NCBI GenBank assembly: GCA_947475065.1 | Contig: CANJLB010000011.1 | Coordinates: 1-64,000 of the forward strand | Origin: Opitutia bacterium | GTDB lineage: Bacteria > Verrucomicrobiota > Verrucomicrobiia > Opitutales > Opitutaceae | Length of the DNA stretch: 64,000 nucleotides | Reading direction: 5' to 3' | Part shown: piece by piece, positions 36,801-46,096 of the stretch | Layout of the letters: each line of letters begins with the position of its first letter | Numbering within the stretch: position 1 is the stretch's first letter | Made by a program: the position numbers and the translations under genes | The notes under the pieces: model-generated | Told to the model about the DNA's origin: nothing | Database searches by the model: none | Seen by the model: the letters and a program-made list of their open reading frames with translations, nothing else

Positions 36801-36833
36801 AACGCCTGCCATGCACACGGCACGGCAGGCGTT
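36801..36833 (-). terminator. Candidate intrinsic terminator after rplQ
   Basis: A perfect 10-bp stem (AACGCCTGCC with GGCAGGCGTT, loop 13 nt) sits 24 nt beyond the rplQ stop. On the minus strand it is followed by TTTTGTC, a short U-run. It also lies downstream of the ABC-F gene on the plus strand, where the U-run is poor. Confidence 0.55.
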
Positions 36834-36856
36834 GTTTGCCAGCATTGGGCTGGCGA

Positions 36857-37363
36857 TCAGGCCTTCGCTTCGGGCTCTGCAGGCACCACGGGTGCCGCAG
36901 TTGCTTCGGCCGCAGGCGTGGCCTTCGTCTTGGCGGATTTGGCGGATTTGCGGCCCTTGGACTTTTTGTAGCCCGTGTCATCAGCCTTGACGAACTCGAT
37001 GATGGCCAGCTCGGCGGCATCGCTGATGCGTTGCGGACCAAGCTTGTAGATACGGGTGTAGCCGCCGGGACGGCTGACGAATTCCTTGTATTTTTCGTTG
37101 AAAAGGAGCGTGACCGCAGTCTCGTCGCGCACGGCGGAGAGCGCGACGCGGCGCAGGTGGATGGCGTCCTTCTTCTCGGTCTTGGCCGCAGCCTGCTTGG
37201 CCTTGGTGATGACCTTTTCGATGAAGGGCCGGAGCGCCTTCGCCTTGGTAAGGGTGGTTTCGATCCGGCCGTGTGTGATGAGCGCGGCCGCGAGGTTGGA
37301 GAGCATCGCGCGGCGATGTCCGATGGTGACGCCGAGGGAGGCGTGGTGTTTTCCGTGACGCAT
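36857..37363 (-). CDS. rplQ: Ribosomal protein bL17
   Basis: This 168-residue protein of the large subunit starts MRHGKHHASLGVTIGHRRAM and has the conserved TLTKAKALRPFIEKVITKAK and YKEFVSRPGGYTRIYKLGPQ. Core bL17 is about 120-130 residues; here about 40 extra C-terminal residues form a Lys/Ala/Pro tail (KSKGRKSAKSAKTKA then PAAEATAAPVVPAEPEAKA). It is last in the superoperon, after rpoA, and is followed by a candidate terminator. Confidence 0.97.
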   Translation of the reverse strand: MRHGKHHASLGVTIGHRRAMLSNLAAALITHGRIETTLTKAKALRPFIEKVITKAKQAAAKTEKKDAIHLRRVALSAVRDETAVTLLFNEKYKEFVSRPGGYTRIYKLGPQRISDAAELAIIEFVKADDTGYKKSKGRKSAKSAKTKATPAAEATAAPVVPAEPEAKA

Positions 37364-37534
37364 GGTGTTTTGGTTTTAGGCGGTTCCCGATCGGCAATCC
37401 GGTCGCAGCGTTGGGCGGCAGCGGACGGCGCGAGAACCGAAATTAAGTTGAAGGTAAGTGGCGGGGGAGCGAAGGGTGGAACGCTGCGGTTCGAGCCATG
37501 CTCGCCACCCGCCGCCCCCGCTCCTAGTTTCGCG

Positions 37535-38536
37535 TCAGCCTTCCTTCTTGGTATCGAGGAGGCGCTCGTCAAACTTCATCCCGAGGGAGAGGCCCAGCGC
37601 CTCAAGCTTTTCCTTGATCTCGTTGAGTGACTTTTTGCCGAAATTGCGATACTTGAGCATCTCCTGCTCGGTCTTCATCGCCAGCTCGCCGACGGTGGTG
37701 ATGTTCGCGTTGTTGAGACAGTTCGCGGCACGGACCGAGAGCTCGATCTCGTTGACCGACATGTTGAGGAGCTTGCGCAGCTTGTTCTGTTCGTCAGAGA
37801 CCTCGTTCTGTTTGCTGTCAAACTCATACTGCTCCTGGCTCGCGCGGTCGAAGACATCGAGGTGGTGCTTGAGGATGGACGATCCCTGCTTCAGGGCGTC
37901 TTCCGGAGTGATACGGCCGTCGGTCCAAATCTCCATGATCAGCTTGTCGTAGTCGGTGATCTGGCCGACCCGGGTGGCCTCGACCGAATATTTGACGAGA
38001 CGGACGGGGGCGAAAACCGAGTCAATGGGAATCACTCCGATGGCCTGTTCCTCTTTCTTGTTCTCAACGCCAGGGCAGTAGCCGCGGCCGGTCTTGATCT
38101 CGACCTCGGCCTCGAAGGCCCGCTTGGCGCTGAGCGTGCAGATCAGCTGGTCGGGATTGACGACCGTGATGTTGGCGTCGGCCTGCAGGTCGGCGGCGGT
38201 GACGCGGCCGGCCTTGGCCGCCTTGAGCGTCAGGGTAACTGGCTCGCGCTTCTGGGAGACGACGAGCACCTTTTTGAGATTGAGCACGATATCGGTCACG
38301 TCCTCGACGACGCCGTCCACGGACTGAAACTCGTGGTTCACACCTTCAATCTTGATGGAGGAGATGGCGCTGCCCTCGATCGAGCCGAGCAGAATCCGGC
38401 GGAGGGAGTTGCCGATGGTGTGACCAAAGCCGGCCTCAAAGGGCTCGGCGATGAACTTGGCGTAGGTCGGCGTGGAGCCTTCCTCAACCTTGGTAAGCTT
38501 GTTGGGGAGTTCGAATTTTCCGAGGCGTTTGGACAT
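37535..38536 (-). CDS. rpoA: RNA polymerase subunit alpha
   Basis: This 333-residue protein has the N-terminal assembly domain (FIAEPFEAGFGHTIGNSLRR, then GVVEDVTDIVLNLKK), a linker near 230-260, and the C-terminal promoter/activator-binding domain (LSVRAANCLNNANITTVGEL then FGKKSLNEIKEKLEALGL). Length is typical (310-340). It lies between rpsD and rplQ as in the bacterial alpha operon. The leader ends in CCGCC before the ATG, without a Shine-Dalgarno sequence. Confidence 0.98.
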   Translation of the reverse strand: MSKRLGKFELPNKLTKVEEGSTPTYAKFIAEPFEAGFGHTIGNSLRRILLGSIEGSAISSIKIEGVNHEFQSVDGVVEDVTDIVLNLKKVLVVSQKREPVTLTLKAAKAGRVTAADLQADANITVVNPDQLICTLSAKRAFEAEVEIKTGRGYCPGVENKKEEQAIGVIPIDSVFAPVRLVKYSVEATRVGQITDYDKLIMEIWTDGRITPEDALKQGSSILKHHLDVFDRASQEQYEFDSKQNEVSDEQNKLRKLLNMSVNEIELSVRAANCLNNANITTVGELAMKTEQEMLKYRNFGKKSLNEIKEKLEALGLSLGMKFDERLLDTKKEG

Positions 38537-38638
38537 GGCGGATGAGTTTTTGAGTCTGAGTAAGATGAAGATGCAGGATGACGTGGAGGCGGCGCGGCGG
38601 CCGCGGACGGACGTGCCACGGCGGGCACGCCGGCGGAA

Positions 38639-39250
38639 TCAGAAGCGGGAGTAGAACTCGACGATGAGCTGATCGTTGACCTCGGGGGCCATCTCGTCGC
38701 GCTTGGGCAGACGGACGACGGTGGCCTTGAACTGCTCGGCGTTGAGCGCGAGCCATCCGGGGACGGCACGGGCGCGATTATCCTCAAGGTTGCGCGTGGC
38801 GAGCTGGCGGGCGGCCGGGCGATCCTTGATTTCCAGTTCGTCGCCAGGCTGCACGTTGTAACTCGCGATGTCCACCTTGTGGCCGTTCACCCGGACATGG
38901 CCATGGTTGACGAACTGGCGGGCGGCCGCGCGGGAGCGCGCAAAGCCGAGCAGGTAGATGACGCTGTCGAGGCGCGTCTCCAACAGCTGGAGGAAACGTT
39001 CACCGGTGACGCCGCGCTCCGACTTGGCGATGGCGAACACCCGGCGGAACTGGCGCTCAAGCACACCGTAGATGGCACGGAGCTTCTGCTTTTCACGCAG
39101 GCCGACCGCGTATTCGGAGTGCTTGCTCCGGGACTTGGGGCCGTGAACGCCAGGAGGAAAATTGCGGCGCTCAAACGCCTTGCCAGAGCCCAGAATGAAC
39201 TGGCCAAAGCGGCGGCTGATGCGGGTGGTGGGGCCGGTATAACGAGCCAT
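38639..39250 (-). CDS. rpsD: Ribosomal protein uS4
   Basis: This 203-residue primary 16S rRNA-binding protein starts MARYTGPTTRISRRFGQF and has the GEKQK-like segment GLREKQKLRAIYGVLERQFR. The S4 RNA-binding region includes LETRLDSVIYLLGFARSRAAARQ (shown in part) and VNHGHVRVNG. It ends LIVEFYSRF. There is no zinc-binding cysteine cluster, so it is the C-minus form. It lies between rpsK and rpoA. No Shine-Dalgarno is visible. Confidence 0.98.
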   Translation of the reverse strand: MARYTGPTTRISRRFGQFILGSGKAFERRNFPPGVHGPKSRSKHSEYAVGLREKQKLRAIYGVLERQFRRVFAIAKSERGVTGERFLQLLETRLDSVIYLLGFARSRAAARQFVNHGHVRVNGHKVDIASYNVQPGDELEIKDRPAARQLATRNLEDNRARAVPGWLALNAEQFKATVVRLPKRDEMAPEVNDQLIVEFYSRF

Positions 39251-39293
39251 GGAGATTTATGATTTACGATTGGAGATTAGGATGGCCGGCGGT

Positions 39294-39908
39294 TTAGACG
39301 CGGCGGCGTTTGCGCGGACGGCAGCCGTTGTGCGGGATCGGGGTGACATCAATGATGGAGTGGATTTCCAGACCGATGGCCTGCAGCGCCCGAATGGCCG
39401 AGTCCCGGCCGAGGCCGGGGCCGGAAATGCGAATAACCACATCCTTCAGGCCGTGCGACATGGCGTTGCGGGCGGCGTCCTGCGCGACCACCTGGGCGGC
39501 GTAGGCGGTGGACTTGCGAGAGCCGCGGAAGTTGCACTTGCCGGCCGTGGAGGAGGCGATGACCGCGCCCTTCTGGTCGGTGATGGAAACGATGGTGTTG
39601 TTGAACGAGGCGAGGACATGGACAATGCCCGAGGTGACATTCTTTGAACCCTTGGCCTTGCGGACCTTGATCGCCCCCATCTCTTCGCGGAGGAGTTCCT
39701 CAGCGGTGGGCTGGCGGGCGACTCCGCCGATCATCTCGACGGGCTTCGCCGGAGCTGCGGGAGCCCCAGTGCCGTCGGCCGGGGCGGCCTTGGGCGACTT
39801 GGGAGTTTTTTCGGCAGCGACCACGGAACCTTCCGGGGCGGGTGCGGATACAGGGGCGTCCTTCTTGGGCGCACGTTCTTTTTTGGGAGCGGACTTTTCT
39901 TCGGCCAT
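39294..39908 (-). CDS. rpsK: Ribosomal protein uS11 with long N-terminal extension
   Basis: This 204-residue protein has the complete S11 core from about residue 81 (KVRKAKG...[20 protein letters not shown], then [13 protein letters not shown] and the C-terminal [18 protein letters not shown]). Bacterial S11 is about 130 residues, so about 75 extra residues precede it, with [11 protein letters not shown] and Pro/Ala-rich stretches and no obvious fold. The core sits on the 30S platform by the mRNA exit. The extension is in frame with the only plausible ATG. It is encoded between rpsM and rpsD. Confidence 0.97.
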   Translation of the reverse strand: MAEEKSAPKKERAPKKDAPVSAPAPEGSVVAAEKTPKSPKAAPADGTGAPAAPAKPVEMIGGVARQPTAEELLREEMGAIKVRKAKGSKNVTSGIVHVLASFNNTIVSITDQKGAVIASSTAGKCNFRGSRKSTAYAAQVVAQDAARNAMSHGLKDVVIRISGPGLGRDSAIRALQAIGLEIHSIIDVTPIPHNGCRPRKRRRV

Positions 39909-39928
39909 GTTGGGAAATTTTGAGAGGA

Positions 39929-40309
39929 TTACTCGGCGGCGGGTTTGCTAACGCCGACGGTGCGGCGGGGCCCCTTGCGGGTGCGGGCGTTGGTGCTAGT
40001 GCGCTGCCCGCGGACGGGCAGGCCTTTGCGGTGGCGGACGCCACGGTAACAGTTGATGGCCTGCAGGCGCTTCAGGTTGCCGGCCAGCTCACGGCGCAGA
40101 TCGCCCTCGACCACCCACTTGTGCTCGGTGATGATGTGCAGGATTTTGTTGAGCTGCTCCTCCGTCAGGTCGGCGGCGCGCATGTTCGCGTCGAGGCCGG
40201 CCTCGACGACGACCTGATCGGCGCGCTGCGGACCGATGCCGTAGATGTAACGGAGCGAGTAGGCGATTTTCTTTTTCGCAGGAATTTCAACACCAAGGAG
40301 ACGTGGCAT
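39929..40309 (-). CDS. rpsM: Ribosomal protein uS13
   Basis: This 126-residue 30S head protein starts [20 protein letters not shown] and has the conserved [19 protein letters not shown] and the basic C-terminus [19 protein letters not shown]. Length is normal (115-125). It follows map with a 63-nt gap; rpmJ and infA, often between them, are not present. The leader ends in ACCACCC-type sequence before the ATG. Confidence 0.98.
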   Translation of the reverse strand: MPRLLGVEIPAKKKIAYSLRYIYGIGPQRADQVVVEAGLDANMRAADLTEEQLNKILHIITEHKWVVEGDLRRELAGNLKRLQAINCYRGVRHRKGLPVRGQRTSTNARTRKGPRRTVGVSKPAAE

Positions 40310-40372
40310 GGGTGGTTAAGGTGGGTGGTGGGAGGTGGGAGTTAAAAGATGAAAGGGAAGAAAGGAAAGGGA

Positions 40373-41152
40373 TCAGGCTCCGGTCGGCGGCAGGGTGAGA
40401 ATCTCGGGACCACGCTCAGTGGTGAGCACCGTGTGCTCAAAGTGCGCGGAAGGCGTGCCGTCGGCTGTGACACAGGTCCAACCGTCGGCGAGCGTCTTCG
40501 TCTTATGGCCGCCGAGGTTGACCATCGGCTCGATGGCGAGGGTCATGCCCGGCCTGATTTCCTCCGTGCGGTGGCGCTTCTTGTCCACGAAGTTCGGGAT
40601 CTGGGGCTCCTCGTGCATCGCGAGGCCGACCCCATGGCCGACCATGTCACGGACGACGCTGAACCCGTGGCCTTCGACGTGGCGCTGGACGGCTTGCGAG
40701 ATGTCCCCGATGCGATTGCCAACGGTCGCGGCCGCAATGCCGGCAACCAGCGCCTCCTGTGTTACGCGAAGCAGGTCGGCGACACGGGCCGCGATGGGCA
40801 GGAGCGGGACGGTGAACGCGTTGTCGCCGATGTAGCCTTGGTATTCAACCACCACATCCAGAGTGACAATATCGCCGTCGCGCAGAACCCGTTTGAGGGA
40901 GCCGATGCCGTGCACCACCTCCTCGTTGACCGAGATGCAACTGAAGGCCGGATAACGCCGCGAATGCAACTGGTAGCCGTGGCAGGCGCTCCTGGCCCCG
41001 TGGCGCGCGATCAAATCGCGCGCGGCCTGATCCAAGTCATAGGTCGTCACCCCGGGCCGGACGAGTTGTTTCAACTCATGGAGCACCGAGGCGGCGACCG
41101 CGCACGCCGCGCGCATTTTGGCGATGCCGATTTTATCTTTGATCGGGATCAT
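40373..41152 (-). CDS. map: Type I methionine aminopeptidase
   Basis: This 259-residue metalloprotease removes the initiator Met. The metal ligands are visible: Asp in IVTLDVVVEYQGYIGDNAF (both Asp), His in GHGVGLAMHEEP, Glu in LAIEPMVN and Glu in AHFEHTVL. The frame opens at 41278, but the ATG at 41152 (MIPIKDKIGIAKM) overlaps the stop of the Adk-like gene by four bases (ATGA), which is translational coupling. Its place after secY is normal; here the adk position between them holds a degenerate relative. Confidence 0.96.
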   Translation of the reverse strand: MIPIKDKIGIAKMRAACAVAASVLHELKQLVRPGVTTYDLDQAARDLIARHGARSACHGYQLHSRRYPAFSCISVNEEVVHGIGSLKRVLRDGDIVTLDVVVEYQGYIGDNAFTVPLLPIAARVADLLRVTQEALVAGIAAATVGNRIGDISQAVQRHVEGHGFSVVRDMVGHGVGLAMHEEPQIPNFVDKKRHRTEEIRPGMTLAIEPMVNLGGHKTKTLADGWTCVTADGTPSAHFEHTVLTTERGPEILTLPPTGA

Positions 41153-41589
41153 GCGGCGTATTCGGCCGCCTCCGTGAGGAGGCCGAGCGTGCGGTAGTGT
41201 TCGGCGACAGGCGAGGCGGCGGTGGCCGCGTCGGCGAGGATGACAGCATCCAACGGCACGGCGCGGGCGTCGAGCCATTCGTCAAACACTTTGGCTTGGA
41301 GCAGCGTAGCCGGGAAGTCCGTGAGGACGAAACCCGCATCAGGTTTGCGCGACCAGAACCAGCGGCGCAGCAGGGCGACCGTGGCGGCGTCACCCGCCGG
41401 AGCGGAGGACGAAGGACGGCGCGAAATCTCCGGCCGCATCAGGCGGGCGGGAGAGACGTGCTCGAGATTCAAAGAACAGATCCGGTTCATCAGGGCTTCG
41501 GAGGAAGGACTGGGCGAACCAATTAATACTAGCTTAACCCTGGCCCGGGGGCCAGAGTTGGGAAAAGGGTCAGACTGTGCAGGCGTCAC
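41149..41589 (-). CDS. Degenerate adenylate kinase-like protein (probable pseudokinase)
   Basis: This 146-residue protein (GTG at 41589, 22 nt after the secY stop) follows the Adk layout but lacks its catalytic parts. The first strand KLVLIGSP is present, but the P-loop is replaced by SPSSEALMN with no Lys. The segment GFVLTDFPATLLQAKVFDEW matches Adk GFLLDGFPRT but has lost the Arg. LDAVILADA matches the next strand, and the LID is absent; EHYRTLGLLTEAAEY matches the last helix. Canonical Adk is about 210 residues. It occupies the normal adk slot and is coupled to map by ATGA. Confidence 0.7.
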   Translation of the reverse strand: MTPAQSDPFPNSGPRARVKLVLIGSPSPSSEALMNRICSLNLEHVSPARLMRPEISRRPSSSAPAGDAATVALLRRWFWSRKPDAGFVLTDFPATLLQAKVFDEWLDARAVPLDAVILADAATAASPVAEHYRTLGLLTEAAEYAA

Positions 41590-41611
41590 GGGGCATGTAA
41601 AGCCTCAATTA

Positions 41612-43105
41612 TCAGCTCCGCAGCCATTGGACGAGCCAGGCGACAAGACCGATGAGGAAGATCGCCGTCACCGGCACGACAATCTTCATGAGCGCCTCGT
41701 TGCCGAGGGCGTCGCCAGTCATGCCCTGGCGGGTGTCGGCCCGGGAGCGAATGCGGCCTTTCTTGAGAAATCCATCGTAGTGGCGCTGGAGGAGGAAAGT
41801 TTCGACCTGCTTCATCGTGTCGAGGATGACACCGACGGTGATTAGCATGCCCGTGCCGCCAAAGAAATAGGCGACGCGCGAAGGCACATTCCACCCGTTG
41901 AGTAGCACGTCCGGCATGACCGCAATGATGGTGAGGAAAACCGCGCCAGCCAGAGTGAGCCGCGTCATCACGAAATCCAGGAACTTGGCCGTCGGTTCGC
42001 CCGGACGCACCCCGGGGACATAGCCGCCGTGCTTTTTCAAATCATCGGCGACTTGGATTGGCTTGAACATAACCGCCACCCAAAAATAGCTGAAAAAGAG
42101 TATGAGCAGACCGAACCCAAGGTAATAGGTCCAATGGCCGCGCACGAGATTCTGCGATAGATCGGTCAGCGTCTGGAGGTTCCACGCCGCACCAATCATG
42201 TGCAGGATTTGCTGGGGAAACAGCAGGATCGCGCTGGCGAAAATCACGGGCATGACCCCCGAGTAGTTGACCTTCAGCGGCAGGAACGAGCTCTGCCCGC
42301 CCATGACCTTGTTGCCCACGACCCGCTTGGCGTATTGCACGGGAATCTTGCGCTGGCCCTGCACCACGAGGATGATGCCGACGGTCACACCGATGAACAG
42401 CAGCATCATGATGGCCGCCTCCAGCAGTCCTAGGTTTGGCCCCGCACCGATGGGCTTAAAAAAGAGCTGCCATGTGGCGTGCGCCGCTCCCGGAATGTCG
42501 GCCAGGATCCCGACCGTGATGAGCAAGGACACACCGTTGCCAATGCCTCGCTGCGTGATCTGCTCGCCCAGCCACATGAGCAGCATGGTTCCGGCGGTCA
42601 GAAAAATCACGGAGGTCACCAAAAACCAAAGATGCGGGACGATGACGATGTCCGGACCGCTGTAGCCTTGGAAAAGCTGGCCGGGATGTTCCAACGCCAG
42701 AATGAGCAGCACGCCCTGAATGACACAAATCAACACCGTGGCATAGCGGGTATATTGGGTCAGCTTCTGCCGGCCCACATCACCCTCCTGCGCCAGCCGG
42801 CTCAGGCTGGGCAGGACGGCGGTCATCAGTTGAAAAATGATGGAGGCGCTGATGTAGGGCATGATGCCCAGCGCACAAACCGCACCCTTGATGAGGGCGC
42901 CGCCGGTGAACATATTGTAGAGGCCCATGACCGCGTTGCCAGCCCCTCCGCTGGCGGAGTCAAAATAGGCCTTGAGCGGCGTCGGATCCACCCCGGGCAG
43001 CGGGATGTGCGTGCCGACCCGTGACACGAACAGCAGCGCGAGCGTGTAGATGATCCGCGAGCGGAGCTCAGGAATCTTCAGGGAATTGGTGAAGGCGGAA
43101 AACAC
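41612..43105 (-). CDS. secY: Preprotein translocase subunit SecY
   Basis: This 497-residue inner-membrane channel protein has ten predicted helices. The opening IYTLALLFVSRVGTHIPLPG and the cytoplasmic loop YVPGVRPGEPTAKFLDFV are typical, as is GTGMLITVGVILDTMKQVE near the end. It starts at a GTG (43105). It is somewhat longer than the usual 430-450 residues. It follows rplO and precedes the Adk-like gene, the standard spc order. Confidence 0.97.
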   Translation of the reverse strand: MFSAFTNSLKIPELRSRIIYTLALLFVSRVGTHIPLPGVDPTPLKAYFDSASGGAGNAVMGLYNMFTGGALIKGAVCALGIMPYISASIIFQLMTAVLPSLSRLAQEGDVGRQKLTQYTRYATVLICVIQGVLLILALEHPGQLFQGYSGPDIVIVPHLWFLVTSVIFLTAGTMLLMWLGEQITQRGIGNGVSLLITVGILADIPGAAHATWQLFFKPIGAGPNLGLLEAAIMMLLFIGVTVGIILVVQGQRKIPVQYAKRVVGNKVMGGQSSFLPLKVNYSGVMPVIFASAILLFPQQILHMIGAAWNLQTLTDLSQNLVRGHWTYYLGFGLLILFFSYFWVAVMFKPIQVADDLKKHGGYVPGVRPGEPTAKFLDFVMTRLTLAGAVFLTIIAVMPDVLLNGWNVPSRVAYFFGGTGMLITVGVILDTMKQVETFLLQRHYDGFLKKGRIRSRADTRQGMTGDALGNEALMKIVVPVTAIFLIGLVAWLVQWLRS

Positions 43106-43203
43106 GACGGAAGAAAAATAGGGAGCAGGGAGATCGAGCGATGCAATGAAGGTCCGGCGATGGACGGTTTTCCTTCATCGGTCATTCATCCTTGGGCGTC
43201 GGG

Positions 43204-43650
43204 TCAGCCCACGAGCGCCTGGCCGCCCGCTTTCTCGATCTTGGCCTTGGCGGAGGCCGAGAATTTCGCCGCAGTGACTTTCAGCGCACGGGTGATCTCG
43301 CCGTCACCGAGGATCTTGACGGATTTCTCGCCACCACGGATGAGGCCGGCCGCGGCCAGCACGACGGCGTTGGCCTCGGTCACCGCCGCATCAAGCTGGC
43401 CAAGATCGCCCACATTGAGGACGGCGATCTCGGTGCGAAACTCGTAGTTGTTGAACCCACGGTGCGGGAGCTTGCGGTAGAGCGGCATCTGGCCGCCCTC
43501 GAAGCCGGGGCGGATGCTGCCTCCGCTGCGCGCGGTCTGGCCTTTGCCGCCGCGGCCGCTGGTCTTGCCGTGCCCGCTGCCTTCGCCGCAGCCGACGCGC
43601 TTCTTGCGGTGGACCGCACCGGGAGTGTTCTTGAGTTCGTGGAGTTTCAT
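43204..43650 (-). CDS. rplO: Ribosomal protein uL15
   Basis: This 148-residue 50S protein starts MKLHELKNTPGAVHRKKRVG and has the glycine-rich GCGEGSGHGKTSGRGGKGQT and the motif FEGGQMPLYRKLPHRGF. The open frame begins at 43824, but the ATG at 43650 is preferred. It is one of few ribosomal genes here with a Shine-Dalgarno-like AGGA (6 nt before ATG). No rpmD (uL30) lies between rpsE and this gene. Confidence 0.97.
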   Translation of the reverse strand: MKLHELKNTPGAVHRKKRVGCGEGSGHGKTSGRGGKGQTARSGGSIRPGFEGGQMPLYRKLPHRGFNNYEFRTEIAVLNVGDLGQLDAAVTEANAVVLAAAGLIRGGEKSVKILGDGEITRALKVTAAKFSASAKAKIEKAGGQALVG

Positions 43651-43705
43651 GGTGGTTCCTGGATGCGCCCGGCCCGCATGCGCGGAGCCGGACTCGGATA
43701 AAATT

Positions 43706-44341
43706 TTACGAGGCCTTGCGGATGGCGTGGATGTCGGCCGCGAGGCGGAGCTGCTGCAGGGCGGCGATGGTGGCGTGCACCACCGCGATGTGGTTGCTCG
43801 AACCCATGGATTTGGTGAGCACATTTTTCACCCCGGCGGCCTCCAGCACGGCGCGGACCGCGCCGCCGGCGATGAGGCCGGTGCCCGTCGAGGCGGGCTT
43901 GAGCAAAACCTTGCCCCCGTCGTATTCCCCAAAGACGTCGTGCGGAATGGTGTCACCCTTGAGCTTGACGTGGATCATGCGCTTGTGGGCGTTGGCCGTG
44001 CCTTTCTTGATGGCCTCGGGCACCTCGTTGGCCTTGCCGATGCCGACACCAATGCTGCCTTTCTGATCGCCGACGACGGCGAGCGCGGCGAAGCTGAAGC
44101 GGCGCCCGCCCTTGACGACCTTGGCGCAGCGGTTGATGAACACGATTTTCTCCAGCATCGCAGGGCTGCCGTCGGGGTTGGTGGTGGCGGGCTTGTTACG
44201 GTCGTCGCGGCGCGGGCCGCGGTTGCCACCGCCATCACGGCGCGGGCCGCGTGGCGGACGGTCGGGAGGCGGAGCAGATGGGACGGCAGCCTCAACGGCG
44301 GGCGCGGCGGTCGGGGAAACGGTATCGGGTTCGGTGCTCAT
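43706..44341 (-). CDS. rpsE: Ribosomal protein uS5 with N-terminal extension
   Basis: This 211-residue 30S protein has the S5 double-stranded RNA-binding core from about residue 62 ([20 protein letters not shown]), then [20 protein letters not shown] and [20 protein letters not shown]. About 50 residues of Pro/Arg-rich sequence precede the core ([19 protein letters not shown] then PRRDDRN). S5 is usually 160-175 residues and lies by the mRNA entry channel. It follows rplR. Confidence 0.97.
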   Translation of the reverse strand: MSTEPDTVSPTAAPAVEAAVPSAPPPDRPPRGPRRDGGGNRGPRRDDRNKPATTNPDGSPAMLEKIVFINRCAKVVKGGRRFSFAALAVVGDQKGSIGVGIGKANEVPEAIKKGTANAHKRMIHVKLKGDTIPHDVFGEYDGGKVLLKPASTGTGLIAGGAVRAVLEAAGVKNVLTKSMGSSNHIAVVHATIAALQQLRLAADIHAIRKAS

Positions 44342-44348
44342 GCGGTTT

Positions 44349-44711
44349 TTAGAATTGGAGGCCGCCTTCGCGCGCGGCGTCGGCGAACGTTTTTACTTTG
44401 CCGTGGTAAAGCGCGCCGGCGCGGTCGAAAACCACCGGGCCGAGACCGGCGGCCTTGGCCTTGGTCGCGAAGGCGAGGCCTAGGGCCTTGGCCCCGGCCA
44501 GATTGGCGGCGAGCTTCTGGCGGCGCAGTTCGGGATCGAGCGTGCCCAGGAAAACGAGCGTGACGCCCGTGTCGTCGTTGATGGCCTGGGCGTAAATATG
44601 CTTGGCGGTGAAGGTCACGCAGAGGCGCGGGCGCACGGAGGTGCCGGCGACCTTTTTGCGGATGCGCCAGCGGCGCTTCTGGCGCATCACGGCTTTGTGG
44701 ACGGTGTTCAT
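44349..44711 (-). CDS. rplR: Ribosomal protein uL18
   Basis: This 120-residue 5S rRNA-binding protein starts at the ATG at 44711 ([20 protein letters not shown]) and has [19 protein letters not shown], then [21 protein letters not shown] with a GLQF end. Length is standard (115-122). The longer open frame to 45116 overlaps rplF and is not used. It lies between rplF and rpsE. Confidence 0.97.
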   Translation of the reverse strand: MNTVHKAVMRQKRRWRIRKKVAGTSVRPRLCVTFTAKHIYAQAINDDTGVTLVFLGTLDPELRRQKLAANLAGAKALGLAFATKAKAAGLGPVVFDRAGALYHGKVKTFADAAREGGLQF

Positions 44712-44763
44712 CGGGAAAGGAGAAAGTTGAGGACGGGGAGGAAAAGGAAAACGAGCACGGACG

Positions 44764-45312
44764 TTAGGCGACGGTCTTGCCTTCCTTGCGGCGGACGCGC
44801 TCGGCGTGCTCGCCCACGATGCGGACACCCTTGCCTTTGTAAGGCTCCGGCGGATAATAGGCGCGAATCTCGGCCGTGACCTGTCCGACAAGCTGTTTGT
44901 CCGCGCCCTCGATGGAGAGCTTGGTGCCCTCGACGACGGTGACCTTGATGCCCTCGGGAATGTCAAACAGGATCGGATGCGAGTAGCCCAGCGCGAGGTC
45001 GAGCTGGCTGCCCTTGAGGTTGGCCTTGAAGCCGACGCCCTGAATTTCGAGCTCCTTCTTATAGCCCTCGGACACGCCCCGGACCATCCCGGCGATGACC
45101 GAGCGCGCGGTGCCATACATGGCCTTGGCGAAGCGGCTGGTGTCGTCCGTCGGGGCGACCGTGATTTTTTTGTCGGCCTGCGTGATGCTCACGACGGGCG
45201 CGAAGGTCTTGGCGACCTTGCCTTTGGGACCCTCGACGCGGACGGTGTGACCTTGGATGTCAACCTTGACCTTGTCGGGGATGGGAACGGGTTGTTTGCC
45301 GATGCGGCTCAT
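44764..45312 (-). CDS. rplF: Ribosomal protein uL6
   Basis: This 182-residue 50S protein starts MSRIGKQPVPIPDKVKVDIQ and contains KGVGFKANLKGSQLDLALGY-type family sequence, then PPEPYKGKGVRIVGE near the C-terminus. The ATG at 45312 is preferred over an upstream frame to 45525 that lies in rpsH antisense-like sequence. It is followed by rplR with a 52-nt gap. Confidence 0.97.
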   Translation of the reverse strand: MSRIGKQPVPIPDKVKVDIQGHTVRVEGPKGKVAKTFAPVVSITQADKKITVAPTDDTSRFAKAMYGTARSVIAGMVRGVSEGYKKELEIQGVGFKANLKGSQLDLALGYSHPILFDIPEGIKVTVVEGTKLSIEGADKQLVGQVTAEIRAYYPPEPYKGKGVRIVGEHAERVRRKEGKTVA

Positions 45313-45325
45313 GGTGGGTGCGGTG

Positions 45326-45718
45326 TTACCAGACGTTGCAGACGAGCTCGCCGCCGACTTTCTGGCGCCGGCAGTCCTGATCCTTGAGCAGCCCTTTCGA
45401 GGTGGAAAGGATCGCGATGCCGAGGCCGTTGAGAACCCGTGGGATCTCGGTGTAGCGAAAATAGAGGCGGCGGCCGGGCGTTGAGACGCGCGTGACGTTC
45501 GTGAGCGCGGACGCGCTGGCGACATACTTCATTTTGACGACGAGCGTCTTGTGCCCCAACGTGTCTGTGCCGTCGGCATAGTCGGAGATGTAGCCCTCGG
45601 CCTTGAGGATGGCGGCGAGGTTCTGCTTGAGCTTGGAGTGCGGGGAAGCGCACTCGGCGAGGCCGGCCTTCGACGCGTTGCGCAGGCGGGTGAGGAAGTC
45701 ACTGACAGGATCGGTCAT
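45326..45718 (-). CDS. rpsH: Ribosomal protein uS8
   Basis: This 130-residue 30S protein starts MTDPVSDFLTRLRNASKAGL and ends with STSKGLLKDQDCRRQKVGGE then LVCNVW, the S8 C-terminal pattern. Length is standard. It follows rpsN and precedes rplF. Confidence 0.98.
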   Translation of the reverse strand: MTDPVSDFLTRLRNASKAGLAECASPHSKLKQNLAAILKAEGYISDYADGTDTLGHKTLVVKMKYVASASALTNVTRVSTPGRRLYFRYTEIPRVLNGLGIAILSTSKGLLKDQDCRRQKVGGELVCNVW

Positions 45719-45779
45719 GGCGGATGTTGGGTTGGACAGGCCGGCGGGTCATATCCGACTCCCGGAGGCCGGAGGAGTT

Positions 45780-46085
45780 TTACCAGGAGGATTTGGTGAC
45801 GCCGGGGATTTTACCGGCGAGCGCAAGCTCGCGGAATGTGATGCGGGACACGCCGAACGCGCCAATGTAGGCGCGCGGGCGGCCGCTGAGGGAGCAGCGG
45901 TTGCGGATGCGCACGGGCGACGAATTTTTGGGCAGCTTTTGCAGCCTCTTCTGCGCGGCGAAAAACTGCTCGTCGGTCGTGGCCGGGTTGGCGAGGACAG
46001 CCTTCAGCTCGGCGCGGAGGGGCGCGAACTTGGCCGAGAGGACGATGCGCTTTTTGTTGCGCTCAATGGCGGAGGTCTTGGGCAT
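45780..46085 (-). CDS. rpsN: Ribosomal protein uS14 (long, zinc-free form)
   Basis: This 101-residue protein starts [20 protein letters not shown] and ends [20 protein letters not shown] then [11 protein letters not shown]. The 100-residue length and a single Cys (in [10 protein letters not shown]) show the zinc-independent S14 rather than the short CxxC type. It follows rplE. Confidence 0.97.
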   Translation of the reverse strand: MPKTSAIERNKKRIVLSAKFAPLRAELKAVLANPATTDEQFFAAQKRLQKLPKNSSPVRIRNRCSLSGRPRAYIGAFGVSRITFRELALAGKIPGVTKSSW

Positions 46086-46096
46086 GGCGAATAGGG

